Below are positions 17,812 to 28,500 of a DNA stretch of 64,000 nucleotides, in pieces (position 1 is the first letter of the stretch; every line of letters begins with the position of its first letter). The stretch lies in contig UQYM01000005.1 in the NCBI GenBank assembly GCA_900545315.1, forward strand, positions 1-64,000, in the 5' to 3' direction. This DNA is from an uncultured Alistipes sp. Lineage in GTDB: Bacteria; Bacteroidota; Bacteroidia; Bacteroidales; Rikenellaceae. The position numbers and the translations under genes were made by a program. The notes under the pieces were generated by a model. The model was not told the origin of the DNA and searched no databases. It was given only the letters and a program-made list of their open reading frames with translations.

Positions 17812-19476
17812 ATGTGTGGAATTGTCGGGATGTTTGATATCTCATCCGATGCGGAGAGTTTCAGACCCCAAGTTTTGAAAATGGCCCGGAAGATCCGCCA
17901 CCGTGGCCCCGACTGGTCGGGTATCTATTGCGGAGACAAAACCATTCTCGCCCATGAACGACTTTCGATCGTTGACCCTGAATCGGGCGGACAACCCCTC
18001 AAAAGCAAAGACAGCAAACTGATTCTGGCTGTCAACGGTGAAATCTACAATCATCGGGAATTACGCAAACAACTCGCCGGCGAATATGAATTTCTGACCG
18101 GTTCCGACTGCGAAGTGATCCTCGCACTCTATCGCAAAAAAGGCATCAATTTTCTGGAAGATCTCAACGGCATTTTTGCCTTCGCCCTCTACGACAGCGA
18201 GAAAGATCTCTATCTGATTGCCCGTGACCACATGGGAATCATTCCGCTATATATGGGTTGGGATGACCAGAACCACTTTTACGTTGCATCGGAGCTGAAG
18301 GCTCTCGAAGGGGTTTGCAATGTGATTGACACCTTCCTGCCGGGACACTATCTCTGCAGCACCGATAAAAAGTTGACCCGCTGGTACACACGCGACTGGA
18401 TGCAGTACGATGCGGTCAAAGACAACGGAGCCGATATTGCACAGCTGCGCCAGGGACTTGAGGATGCCGTTCGTCGTCAATTGATGTCGGATGTACCTTA
18501 CGGCGTGTTGTTGTCCGGCGGTCTCGACTCGTCCATCATCTCGGCCATCGCCAAAAAATATGCCGCCAAACGTATCGAGACCGATGGTCGGAGCGATGCC
18601 TGGTGGCCGCAACTGCACTCTTTTGCCGTGGGGTTGAAGGGTGCGCCCGATTTGGCAGCTGCCCGCAAGGTGGCCGAACACATCGGTACCGTACACCACG
18701 AAATCCACTATACAATCCAGGAGGGTCTGGATGCGTTGCGTGACGTCATCTACTTTTTGGAGACCTACGACGTTACGACCGTACGGGCCTCAACCCCGAT
18801 GTATCTGTTGGCACGTGTGATCAAATCGATGGGTATCAAGATGGTTCTATCGGGTGAAGGGGCTGACGAACTCTTCGGAGGCTACCTCTATTTCCACAAG
18901 GCGCCCAACGCAAAAGCCTTTCACGAGGAGACCGTCCGCAAGCTGAGCAAGCTGCACCTGTATGACTGTCTGCGTGCCAACAAGGCTCTGGCGGCTTGGG
19001 GTGTAGAGGGACGTGTGCCCTTCCTCGACAAGGAGTTTATGGACATCGCCATGCGGATCAATCCGGAGGCCAAAATGGCCAAAGATGGACGTATGGAGAA
19101 ATGGATTGTCCGCAAGGCGTTCGAGGATCTGTTGCCGGAGAGCGTTGTATGGCGTCAGAAGGAGCAGTTCTCGGACGGTGTAGGCTACAGCTGGATCGAC
19201 ACCTTGAAGAAGATCACCTCCGAAGCGGTATCCGATGAGCAGATGAGCCATGCGGCAGAGCGTTTCCCGATCAATCCGCCGATGAACAAAGAGGAGTACT
19301 ACTACCGGTCGATTTTCGAGGAGCATTTCCCGTCACAGTCGGCAGCCCGCACCGTACCCTCCGTACCGTCGGTTGCCTGCAGTACGGCCGAGGCTTTGGC
19401 TTGGGATGCCTCGTTCCAGAATTTGAACGATCCATCGGGTCGTGCGGTGAAAAACGTACACCAGCAGAGCCTGTAA
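17812..19476 (+). CDS. asnB: Asparagine synthase (glutamine-hydrolysing) B
   Basis: 554 residues. Met is followed directly by the glutaminase nucleophile (MCGIVGMFD, Cys2 after Met removal). The N-terminal Ntn-hydrolase domain runs to about residue 200, and the synthetase domain has the ATP pyrophosphatase loop SGGLDSS at 235-241 and the LSGEGADELFGGY segment. It makes asparagine from aspartate, glutamine and ATP in the cytoplasm. The length matches E. coli AsnB. It is monocistronic, with its own promoter box and a strong terminator. Confidence 0.95.
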   Translation: MCGIVGMFDISSDAESFRPQVLKMARKIRHRGPDWSGIYCGDKTILAHERLSIVDPESGGQPLKSKDSKLILAVNGEIYNHRELRKQLAGEYEFLTGSDCEVILALYRKKGINFLEDLNGIFAFALYDSEKDLYLIARDHMGIIPLYMGWDDQNHFYVASELKALEGVCNVIDTFLPGHYLCSTDKKLTRWYTRDWMQYDAVKDNGADIAQLRQGLEDAVRRQLMSDVPYGVLLSGGLDSSIISAIAKKYAAKRIETDGRSDAWWPQLHSFAVGLKGAPDLAAARKVAEHIGTVHHEIHYTIQEGLDALRDVIYFLETYDVTTVRASTPMYLLARVIKSMGIKMVLSGEGADELFGGYLYFHKAPNAKAFHEETVRKLSKLHLYDCLRANKALAAWGVEGRVPFLDKEFMDIAMRINPEAKMAKDGRMEKWIVRKAFEDLLPESVVWRQKEQFSDGVGYSWIDTLKKITSEAVSDEQMSHAAERFPINPPMNKEEYYYRSIFEEHFPSQSAARTVPSVPSVACSTAEALAWDASFQNLNDPSGRAVKNVHQQSL

Positions 19477-19560
19477 TTTCATCGATCAAGAGAACACCTC
19501 GCGCAAGTAAAGGGCACGGAGACATGGCACAGTGGCCATTCCCCGCTCTGCGCTACCCAT

Positions 19561-19612
19561 AAAAAAGAGAGGGACCGATTCCCAATGCAGGATATCGGTC
19601 CCTCTCTTTTTT
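19561..19612. terminator. Strong terminator after asnB
   Basis: AAAAAAGAGAGGGACCGAT paired with ATCGGTCCCTCTCTTTTTT. It has T-runs on both strands, so it can end both asnB and the convergent fimbrillin/M64 operon. Confidence 0.9.
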
Positions 19613-19735
19613 ATTGTATCGTTTTTTACCAGAATCTCATTCTCCCCTGGTCCGATCCGCTATTAATCCGGCCAGCAACGTCAAAAGCCTGCCGTCAGCA
19701 TCGGAATCTTGCCCCCAGAAAAGAACTCTTCGAGA

Positions 19736-21748
19736 TTACTCCTCAATCTCAATAGGCGGTCTGCGCAACGGATAGACCGGCAAATCCCGACGACTATACT
19801 TACTGTAATCGTTACTGTACTGACCGGCTTTCGTCTGATCCAGGATCTCATCGTAGTTGACATCCTTGGCCAAGAATTCGTCGTAATCGAAGGTCTCACG
19901 GGCCAATGTTTTGATTCGTTCGACGATCAACTGACGGGAATAGGCATTGAAATAGCGACGGTCGTCAATCATGCAGCTGACCTTTTCCGAACGCCATATT
20001 CCTTTCCCATATTGGGCATTTCCACCCTCGTAAACCCCCACTTTCGGGAAACGAGCATCGCCGATCATGTGTTTCCAAAACAGGGTGGTACTGGATGGTG
20101 TGATATCCGCCGTAATATTCTTACACATCGGCACACGCCATGTGTGACGAGAGATATACGAGAAGTCGTATACGTTGTCGTTATCATACCAATACTCATC
20201 GCCCAAACGTCCGATGCAATGTCCGCCGAACTCATGCAGAAAGACATTGGGCCAACGCTGCACCGAGACACCAATATCCTCACCGATCTGTTCTCGTATA
20301 TTATCGATATCGCTTACCCACTCGCCGGGTGTCAGTGGGCAAAAGACATACCCTTCACCTGAAGGTGAACTGAAGGTGACACCACCTCCATGATCGTCAT
20401 TGGCCAAAATGGCTGTACACACCTCTTCGCGCGGCACTCGACCGTTTTTGACATCGGGACAGTAGCTTTGTACGAAGTTCGTCAGGTAACGCTGTCCTTT
20501 GAACGCCACCACATACGAGAAGCTGTTTTTGACGCTGATCCCGAAATAGGTATCTTTGTTCTCATTCAGATTATCATCGCTGACCCCTTCGTCATGTGAA
20601 ACGGCTGGAATAATGTAAACCGTAAAGTAGTCCCGATAGGTTTTGTAGGGCTCCACATCGAACATGAAATCAAGCCCTTCTCGAGCCACCTGTTCGAAAT
20701 AGCCCCCTTCGAGCATATGTTCCTGAATAAAGCCTTCACCGGTAACGACCAGCACAACCGGATTGGGGACCGTTGCCTGTTGATAGACAATTACATCTCC
20801 CGTATTATAGACTTTCAGGTCGGTTTTACTGCCGTTATTGAGGGTGATGGCCTCGTCCCATTTCGAAACATAGATTCCCTCCAAGGTGAGCTCACCGTCA
20901 ATACCCACCTTGACGTTGATCGAATAGTGGCACCCCGACTCCAAGGTTTTATCCACAGCCAACGGGAACACGTTGTTTCCGTAAACGATCGACAAAAAGG
21001 AGGTTGAGGAGCCGACCTGCTGAGGCGGAACAATCACGGACCAACTTCGATCATATCCCTGTGAAGGGGTGGTCAACGGCAGGGGTCGGATGGTTTGGGC
21101 AGCACCTGAGGTGGTCACTACCGCAGGCCATTGCGACAGATCGACCTGAATGGAGGTTGGACTCTGCACCTTCAGATCACACGCGACGTCATTGATATGG
21201 TCGCTTTGGTACGCCACATTGACCGTAACCATACTCAACAGATGGGACATTTGGATGGTAATGGGCATATCGATTTTATCGGCCAGGGTTCGGGAGACCA
21301 AAAAGTCATTGGCCATCATCTGTTGGGTCGTACTCTGATCGATCGACACCGCAAAGGGGATGGCATTGACAGCGGTCACCCCCTCCTGATAGGGATAATA
21401 GGCCAACAGACAGCAGGGGGTACCGACACCCCCCGAAGGCCAATAGACGGGCTCGGGAGAGCTCCAGTTCACGCCATCGTAATCGAACCGGCCGTTGAAT
21501 GTTTTATCCGAAATACTGGGAACATTTCCGCTCTTGGTTGCGAAGAGTCCGATCGCATCACCCGCATCGAATTGATAACCAGCAGTATTTTGCGAGACCT
21601 TGGTCTGCATGTTGCCGATGGAGGGGGCCACTTGCAAACGGATCTCTCCTTGGTCGTTTCCGGCATTCCACACCGGATCTTTGCTACATCCGGCCACGCC
21701 CCAGGCCACCAATGCTCCGCATATCAACCATCTGTATAGCTTACTCAT
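19736..21748 (-). CDS. Lipoprotein with fimbrillin-like N-terminus fused to M64 (IgA peptidase) metalloprotease
   Basis: 670 residues with lipobox VAGC (Cys21). Residues about 30-320 follow the fimbrillin (FimA/Mfa-like) pattern: FDAGDAIGLFA, LLAYYPYQEG, IQMSHLLSMVTVNV and the closing SINVKVG strand. From about 340 the protein is an M64 peptidase: VLVVTGEGFIQ start and the zinc motif HEFGGH at 505-510 followed by LGDEY at 515-519. M64 is named for an IgA-cleaving enzyme, although most members have no proven substrate. The fusion suggests a protease displayed at the cell surface or on a fimbria. Last gene of a four-gene operon, 21 bases after the upstream stop. Confidence 0.85.
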   Translation of the reverse strand: MSKLYRWLICGALVAWGVAGCSKDPVWNAGNDQGEIRLQVAPSIGNMQTKVSQNTAGYQFDAGDAIGLFATKSGNVPSISDKTFNGRFDYDGVNWSSPEPVYWPSGGVGTPCCLLAYYPYQEGVTAVNAIPFAVSIDQSTTQQMMANDFLVSRTLADKIDMPITIQMSHLLSMVTVNVAYQSDHINDVACDLKVQSPTSIQVDLSQWPAVVTTSGAAQTIRPLPLTTPSQGYDRSWSVIVPPQQVGSSTSFLSIVYGNNVFPLAVDKTLESGCHYSINVKVGIDGELTLEGIYVSKWDEAITLNNGSKTDLKVYNTGDVIVYQQATVPNPVVLVVTGEGFIQEHMLEGGYFEQVAREGLDFMFDVEPYKTYRDYFTVYIIPAVSHDEGVSDDNLNENKDTYFGISVKNSFSYVVAFKGQRYLTNFVQSYCPDVKNGRVPREEVCTAILANDDHGGGVTFSSPSGEGYVFCPLTPGEWVSDIDNIREQIGEDIGVSVQRWPNVFLHEFGGHCIGRLGDEYWYDNDNVYDFSYISRHTWRVPMCKNITADITPSSTTLFWKHMIGDARFPKVGVYEGGNAQYGKGIWRSEKVSCMIDDRRYFNAYSRQLIVERIKTLARETFDYDEFLAKDVNYDEILDQTKAGQYSNDYSKYSRRDLPVYPLRRPPIEIEE

Positions 21749-21769
21749 AGTTCACTCTCTGTTTTTTGT

Positions 21770-23299
21770 TTAAAAATAACGAACCGCAATTACAGCATAT
21801 GACTTCGATGTGTACGAGATGCTTTTGGGTGTAAGTTCAATTGTTTCTCTGCTTTCAGCCCGAAATGCAACAATCACATATCCGAGGCCTTGATTACCCA
21901 TATCCACCAGATTGGAAGAGAAGACATAGGCGGTCTTCTTGAAATCGGGCAGCGGCTGTAGCCACGTCAACACTTGATTGGTCCAATAATTCGTCAACAG
22001 ATCGGTCCAGACATCCGGTTCAATCTGATTCAAAATCTCCTGCCATTGATCGACCGCCGGGATAAACCAATCTTTACCCAATGTACGACTGAAATTCAAA
22101 ATCGGCAACTGGTCCCATGTGGTGGTAGGATTGCTCTGTTTCAAACAGAGCTCCATCGTTTGCAGATTGGCCTGTCCATCGGTTCGGTTTGAGGCCGCTT
22201 GCCGAACGTTTCCAGCAGCATCGGTGTAAGCCAACGTATTAAACAATCCACCTCCGGTCTTAAAAGAGATGTCACGTTTATCCAGAATGGTCACCATCAA
22301 GCCAGGATGTTGCGCGCTCCGGGCCCGTACCACATAGGCAATTGGGTTCTCCGCATTGGGCCATACATCCCCTGCCTGATACTCCCCTTCGGTAACGCCC
22401 TGATCCGGAAGATCGATCTTCTGTTCGTCCCATTCCGTGATTGACGTCGGAACCAACGCCATCAATACCGGATCTTTATCCTGACCGATTCGCAACCGGT
22501 AGGTATAGCACATTCCCGGCTCAAACTGTGCAGTCACCGCCTTTTCAAACGATTTACCATTCACCTTAAACGAGATAAAAAACTCCTCCGCCGTGACCTC
22601 TTGCGGCAAAACCGTCAACTCATAGAGTTGGCTGACACCGGCCACGGTATTCTGAAGCAGACAGGGAGACATCTCCGCTTTTGAATCGGCTACCGACACG
22701 GTTCCGTCATTGAGGTTGATCGTTCCCGTATTTTTCAACGATACGGTCAACGCCTCGATGCCGGCCACTGTGGCGTAATCCCCATCAAAAATCACTTGAA
22801 ACACCAAACGGCTCAAGGCATGTTTCAATTCGAGCTGAATCGGACTATCCGTACTGTTCTTGGTCACTGTGCTACGGCTATAAAGCCAATCATTCTGTTG
22901 AGGGGCTCCCGGTTGACTTTGGTCTGCCGCCACCTCCACAGCCACTGCCGCCGGATCCGTAATAGCGGATGTGTAGGGGGCATAGGCAATCAAATCACAA
23001 ACCGTCCCCTCCGCGTTGTCGGTCCACCGCAGAGCAGGTTGTGAAACCCATCCGTTGTCGGTGTACTGCAATTCAACGTTGTATCCCGTTTGGGTCGGAT
23101 CGAGCACGCCACCGGGCGAGAGGAGCGAAACACCCAAAGAGGTCCCGTTACACTCCGATACACCCGCCTCAGAGACCAACATGGCCTTGCCAAACTGTAT
23201 GCGATCACCGTTGCCGGCATCACCGACCTGCTCCTCCTTACTGCATCCCGTCAGTATAAGGAGTCCCGCTACTAAACCATATATTCGTTTCATCTGCAT
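21770..23299 (-). CDS. Fimbrillin-family lipoprotein with DUF1566/Lcl-like C-terminal domain
   Basis: 509 residues with lipoprotein signal ending LLILTGC (Cys19). The N-terminal two thirds are fimbrillin-like (CDLIAYAPYTS, ELKHALSRLVFQV, YRLRIGQDKD). From about residue 390 there is a compact domain with GKDWFIPAVDQW, AYVFSSN and a final SYAVIAVRYF strand, which resembles the lectin-like DUF1566/Lcl fold common at the end of Bacteroidetes surface proteins. This two-part plan is what one expects of a fimbrial tip or adhesin subunit. Two bases separate it from the upstream gene. Confidence 0.72.
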   Translation of the reverse strand: MQMKRIYGLVAGLLILTGCSKEEQVGDAGNGDRIQFGKAMLVSEAGVSECNGTSLGVSLLSPGGVLDPTQTGYNVELQYTDNGWVSQPALRWTDNAEGTVCDLIAYAPYTSAITDPAAVAVEVAADQSQPGAPQQNDWLYSRSTVTKNSTDSPIQLELKHALSRLVFQVIFDGDYATVAGIEALTVSLKNTGTINLNDGTVSVADSKAEMSPCLLQNTVAGVSQLYELTVLPQEVTAEEFFISFKVNGKSFEKAVTAQFEPGMCYTYRLRIGQDKDPVLMALVPTSITEWDEQKIDLPDQGVTEGEYQAGDVWPNAENPIAYVVRARSAQHPGLMVTILDKRDISFKTGGGLFNTLAYTDAAGNVRQAASNRTDGQANLQTMELCLKQSNPTTTWDQLPILNFSRTLGKDWFIPAVDQWQEILNQIEPDVWTDLLTNYWTNQVLTWLQPLPDFKKTAYVFSSNLVDMGNQGLGYVIVAFRAESRETIELTPKSISYTSKSYAVIAVRYF

Positions 23300-23301
23300 C
23301 G

Positions 23302-24537
23302 TTATTCAAAATCCAAATCGAAAGAACCTCCTTCACCCCATTGCGACACCTGAATGTCGCTGATCTCTACGGGATCCATCTCTTTATCCAACACCAGCGA
23401 GATCCCATAACTTTGGTTGGAGACCAACGTGAGATCACGCACCACATACTCCCGTTGCAGGGTCTGTGCCGTGAAACGATTCTTATAGGTGACGATGACA
23501 TGCAGTTGACCGACCGTTTGTGGAGGTACGGCTACTACGGCGTGCCATTTCGAGATCTGGTCCGCTGTCAGATACCCTTGAATATCGGCAGGGGTACCGG
23601 CCGAGGTCAAACTGCCGGTGTGGAAATTCAGGGTTCCTTCCGTTTGCAACCCGCTGAATGTCACCCCCTGAATTTGATAGGCATTTTGCACATCAGCGGT
23701 CAGGGTGATCTCAGCGTTGATTCTTGCGGAGAGCAGCGAGGGGACAAAATGGAGAGGTGCTCCAGGCTCCACATCAAAGACAGAGCCGTATAAAATGCAG
23801 GAACTCTGATAATTCTGCGGGTCGGTTTGGTCTGTACTCACAGCCATCGGCATTGCCTCGGGGTCGTTGGTAGAGATTTCTCCCCAGGGATAATAGAGAT
23901 ATCCATCTGCAACGGTATGGCTATCCTGCCAATAAACCGACATATACGGTTCCCAGACAGCTGCATCAGTCAGCGCATAGCGGGCATTATTTACCGCATT
24001 GGTTGCGAGGTCAGGCATCGGCACCGACGCTCCGTCCGCTGCATGGTTGACCATAAATATCCCCACTGCATCCCCTAACGAGAAATCGCTCCACTCCACT
24101 TCGACAGCGACTTCAGAGAGTACTTCGGCCGGTTCCTGAAACAGTTCGACATGTGCTTCATTGCCGGATTGGGATACAGCCAGCAGATAGGCCATCCGTT
24201 CCACCTCCGAAACATTGGCATTCGCCGTTACCCGTACCGATCCATTGCCAAAACCCTCCTGCGGTTCGACACTGAACCAATCGTCCGAGGGCACTATGGT
24301 CCATTTCCCTTTGCAAATGACGTTGAATTGGGTTGTACCCCCTTCGGCCTTAAAAATATGATTCAACGGCTCCATGGCGATTTCCACGATCTGTTCCTGA
24401 TCGCCTGAGTTTCCCGATCCGCCGGAGCCTCCGGAACCGTCTGAATCCGAATCACCACCCGAAGAGCAGCCGTACAAAAGTCCTGTACCGGCAATGGTCA
24501 CACCCAATAGAAGAGATAATATCTTTATGTTTTTCAT
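23302..24537 (-). CDS. BACON-domain fimbrillin-like lipoprotein
   Basis: 411 residues. Lipobox LLYGC (Cys24) is followed by a Gly/Ser/Asp-rich linker (about 25-47), a BACON domain (about 50-135: KWTIVPSDDWFSVEP, then VELFQEP), and a fimbrillin-like domain (FSLGDAVGIFMV, YLYYPWGE, FVPSLLSARINAEIT). BACON domains are Bacteroidetes carbohydrate- or mucin-associated Ig-like modules. Probably a surface-anchored accessory fimbrial subunit. It begins 12 bases after the upstream gene's stop. Confidence 0.78.
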   Translation of the reverse strand: MKNIKILSLLLGVTIAGTGLLYGCSSGGDSDSDGSGGSGGSGNSGDQEQIVEIAMEPLNHIFKAEGGTTQFNVICKGKWTIVPSDDWFSVEPQEGFGNGSVRVTANANVSEVERMAYLLAVSQSGNEAHVELFQEPAEVLSEVAVEVEWSDFSLGDAVGIFMVNHAADGASVPMPDLATNAVNNARYALTDAAVWEPYMSVYWQDSHTVADGYLYYPWGEISTNDPEAMPMAVSTDQTDPQNYQSSCILYGSVFDVEPGAPLHFVPSLLSARINAEITLTADVQNAYQIQGVTFSGLQTEGTLNFHTGSLTSAGTPADIQGYLTADQISKWHAVVAVPPQTVGQLHVIVTYKNRFTAQTLQREYVVRDLTLVSNQSYGISLVLDKEMDPVEISDIQVSQWGEGGSFDLDFE

Positions 24538-24549
24538 GAACCGTTCGGA

Positions 24550-25392
24550 TTAAAATTGATGAACAAAATCGATCAAATACTCTTTTCCTGAGGCGAGTGT
24601 CACCTCCTCGTTGAATCGATACTCGACCGCTCTGAAACTGGTTTCATCGCCAAAGAAGAAATCCACGCGGCTGTTTGCCGACAAGGTCTGCGGGATCAGC
24701 ATCACCACAACCTGGGCTGTTGCAGGATCGTAGTAGGCCTCGACATCCTTTTTACTGTTTGCGACGGCAGTAACCTCTCCCGAATTCAGGTCCACTGTGG
24801 CGGCCGTGCACACATCATAAAACCAGACATGAACTTTATTCAGATCGAGTTGATCATTGCTCGAGGTCACCTGCAAACGAAAGATCACCTTACTCATCCG
24901 ATGCCGGAAGGCCAACGACAAAAGGCCATCTTTCTGGCTGGCCCCATCGGTACGCGCCCACAGAAAATCACTATATCGCAACGAATCGAGTGTACGCTGA
25001 TCGGCAGCCACCCGACACGGCAACTGTTTCAGCTCCGTAACCTCAAAATTTGTCTCGTCATAGGGGTAATATCCGACCGCATCCGCAACAGCGCTGGGAT
25101 TTTCCCATTGGGCGGCATACCAGGCTTTCCAGCTATTGTCAGCCTGCAAGGCAAAGGGGTGGTTACGCAACCAACTTTGATCCGCCCGACTGAAACCCGC
25201 TGAACGGAACGCTTCGGCCGTCATATAGAGGCCAATGTTGTCTCCGACCTCAAAACCTTGGTCCAGTCCGGCTCGAGTCATCACCCGGCTGGTAATTTGC
25301 ACCTCATTACTTCCATCCGGGTCCACAGCATCCGATTGGTTGCATCCCCACAACACCCCGGAGATCAAAATACCTATCAGTAGTCTCTTCAT
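24550..25392 (-). CDS. Fimbrillin-family lipoprotein, first gene of operon
   Basis: 280 residues with lipoprotein signal ending GVLWGC (Cys17). Fimbrillin pattern: FEVGDNIGLYM, AVGYYPYDE, AFRHRMSKVIFRL, and a C-terminal GKEYLIDFVHQF strand. The early sequence TSRVMTRAG contains Arg residues where Porphyromonas fimbrillins are trimmed by Arg-gingipain-like enzymes; whether that happens here is unknown. Candidate structural or anchor subunit of the fimbria-like assembly encoded with the next three genes. Confidence 0.75.
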   Translation of the reverse strand: MKRLLIGILISGVLWGCNQSDAVDPDGSNEVQITSRVMTRAGLDQGFEVGDNIGLYMTAEAFRSAGFSRADQSWLRNHPFALQADNSWKAWYAAQWENPSAVADAVGYYPYDETNFEVTELKQLPCRVAADQRTLDSLRYSDFLWARTDGASQKDGLLSLAFRHRMSKVIFRLQVTSSNDQLDLNKVHVWFYDVCTAATVDLNSGEVTAVANSKKDVEAYYDPATAQVVVMLIPQTLSANSRVDFFFGDETSFRAVEYRFNEEVTLASGKEYLIDFVHQF

Positions 25393-25492
25393 GGTTAAGA
25401 TTGCTTACCCAAGCCTACGATCCCCATTCCTGGAAGCTCGGATCATGACTCGACAAATAACACAATAGCAGAGTATTACCTCTACCATTGTA

Positions 25493-25519
25493 CAAATATA
25501 TAAGTTATTGAACTTTCAA
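25493..25519 (-). promoter_or_regulatory. Candidate promoter of the fimbrillin/M64 operon
   Basis: On the minus strand TATATTTG (25493-25500) is a perfect -7 box; a TTG lies upstream at 25517-25519, with a spacer of 16, slightly short. The leader would be about 95 bases. Confidence 0.5.
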
Positions 25520-25565
25520 TAGTTCCTTAAAAGAATCAGCACATATACTACAACATTCTTAACTA

Positions 25566-28500
25566 TTAACTCTCAGCAGTAGATTTTTGGTCTGTTTCCT
25601 GATGAATAATTGCCCGATTTTTACGTCCGTCCACAAAGATGTAGAGCGGGGCGTTGAATCGCACATGCCGGATATGTTCGCTTTCGTACAGGGCCGGTAA
25701 CGCTTCGAGCTGTGCCACATCGAAACAGCCATCCCCCTGGAAGGGGTTGATCGTGATATACCCCACGCCAAACGAGGTCAAATTCTGGAAGAAGTGAGTT
25801 CCCTGGCTCGGCTCGACCCGGAAATTCTCCAACCCACACTCGACAATCACTTTGGCTTCGGAGATATGCGGCCATTTGATCGGTACGCCCAGCCACGGAT
25901 CGCTCGACCCCCAGCGTCCCGGTCCAATCAACACATAGGAGCGATTCTCGTTGCGCATTTGGGTATTGAGCCGGTTGACCTCTTCGGCCATCTGCTGGGT
26001 ATGGGAGGCATCGAACCGGTCGGGACGGATATAGATCACATCGCTCACCCCCTCGATCAGCCCGAGACCAAGGGCACTTTCGGCATAAATCAGTGCTCCC
26101 TCCGGATTCACCTGATCCCAGTCGAGCGAACTGTTTGAAGGGCTCTCCACGATTGGGCGAATCTGCAGCAGATCGAAAATCTTATCCTCGCCGTAAGGTA
26201 CATCCATATTGACCGCAAACTCGATTTCGACCGGACAGCGCAACTCCTGCTCGCCATAAGCCAGCATGTCACACAGAATTTCGGCCAGTGGGATCGTATC
26301 GTATTTCAGGATCTGAGAGAAGGTGATGATCTTGCGTCCCTCCTCAAAGCTGCTGTCCGAAATCCGCTGGTTCTGCATGTCCCAGGTGGAAGCGACATAA
26401 CGCAGGTTACGGAAATGGCGGGCTTTATTGATTTCGAAGCACTGGAGGTTCACGGCGTCATCGAGTGAGGTTTTGAACTCCTCGGGCCGGAGGTCCAACG
26501 CATACATGATCCGTTGGGTATCCCGCAGGGCAAATTCGGGTGTTGACAGCTGCAACACGTTATGCGGATAGTGGGGCGAAAAGCGGAGGGTTTGTCCCCC
26601 CTCCACCACCAGTTTACCCAATCCGAAGGCCATATTGACAATCCCGTCTTCGGGCTTTTCGTCGCCGATCGGATAGTAGTTGAGGGAGCGGGCCACCCCC
26701 GAAATGGTGGGGAAAAAGTAGCCGCTATCCTCCGTGCCGCACACATCCTGAATCACCACGGCCATCTTCTCTTCGCTCAACAGGTTGGAGCTGGCCTGGA
26801 TGTAGGCCCTGCTGGCCGCAAAATAGACCGACGCATAGACACTTTTGATCGCTTTCCCCAACAGGCGGAGCATCTGATCCTCATTTTTGGTTTGGGGGAT
26901 CATATAGGTCGAATAGATGCCGGCAAAGGGCTGATAGTGCGAATCTTCCAGTTTGGAGCTGGAGCGGACGGCCAACGGCCCGCTCACGGTCCGAATGTAG
27001 GCTCTCAAGTCAATGACCAGCGCCTCGGGCAGACGTGAGCTGACAAATTCGGAGAGAATCTCCTCGTCGCTGACATCGGAATTGATGACATACATCAAAC
27101 CGTTATCACGGATAAACTGATCGAAATAGTCGGTTGCCACCACCACCGTCCGGGGAAGCATCACCTTTACGCCCTCGTATTTATCGTAGAGGTTAAACCG
27201 TTGCAACATGCTGTTAATGAAGGCCAGACCACGAGCTTTTCCACCCAGCGACCCCTCTCCGATCCGGGCGAACCAGATGTAACGGTTGTAAGTCTCAGCA
27301 TCGAAGTGAGCCACCACACCGTGCCCCTGTACGATACGATATTCGACAATCGCCTTGGAGATAAATTCCCGCAGTTCTGCCACGGTCGAGAAGTGGTTTT
27401 CGGTAACCGCCTTGAACATTCCGGCCAGACGGAACAGCCCTCGTGCATACATCCATTTCGAGAGGCGGTTTCGAGAGGTATAATACAGGAGGACATCTTC
27501 GGGAATCTCCTGTACCAACCGCTGCATATCACGCAAATCACGTGCCCGGCCGATAATTTCGCCGGTTTTCGGATCCCGAAAGACAAAATCCCCAAAGGCA
27601 AACTCTTCACTGATGTAGTCGCTCAATTCGATCAGGAGGGTTTTCGAATATTTCACGACAAAACCAACCCCGAGCTCTTGCGCCGTTGCCCGCATGCTCT
27701 CCTGGGAGGATTGTAACAGAAACGGCATATGCGGATCGTCATTCCGGATCAGACGGCAAAGATCGATTCCGGCATCGAGCTTTTCACTTTCCGAAGGGTC
27801 GTTTTTGTGCAGGACAAAGCCCACATCGGAGATCACCCCCAACAGATTACTTTTGTACCGTTCGTACAGCATGACCGCCTCTTCGTAGTTGGTGGCCAAT
27901 AAGATTTTCGGGCGTCCCCGTTTCCGCAACATCTGCTGCTGTTCATTGAGGGCCTCTTTGAGGAATTCGGCACTTTGCTGCAAGACCAACCGATAGATTG
28001 CCGGCAGATAGGTCGAATAGTAACGGATCGAATCCTCGACCAGCAGAATCGACTGCACCCCCACCCCGAGAATATCGTTATCGGCATTCATCCGATCCTC
28101 GATCAGTTTGACGATCGCCAAAATCAGATCGGCATTTCCATGCCAACAAAAAATGTAATCAATGGCGGAACGGTCCTCCTGTTCGATGCGTCGGTATATG
28201 TCTTTCGAATAGTTGATCAACAGCACATAGGGCAGGTCGGCATGCAGGGCTTTGAGCTGTTTCGAAAAATGGAACACATCCAAATCTCCGACATTGAACA
28301 TGCTGATCACCAAATCGAAATCGTTGCGTTGCTTCAACACCTCCATCGCCTCGGCCGCACTGCTCACGCGCGTAAACGAAGGGGGATTACTCAGATTCAA
28401 CTCCATGTATTCCCGGTTGATCTGCACCTCCAGACGCCCGTCCTCTTCGAGTGTATAGGCATCGTAGCTACTACAAATCAACAAAATACTTCGAATGCGA

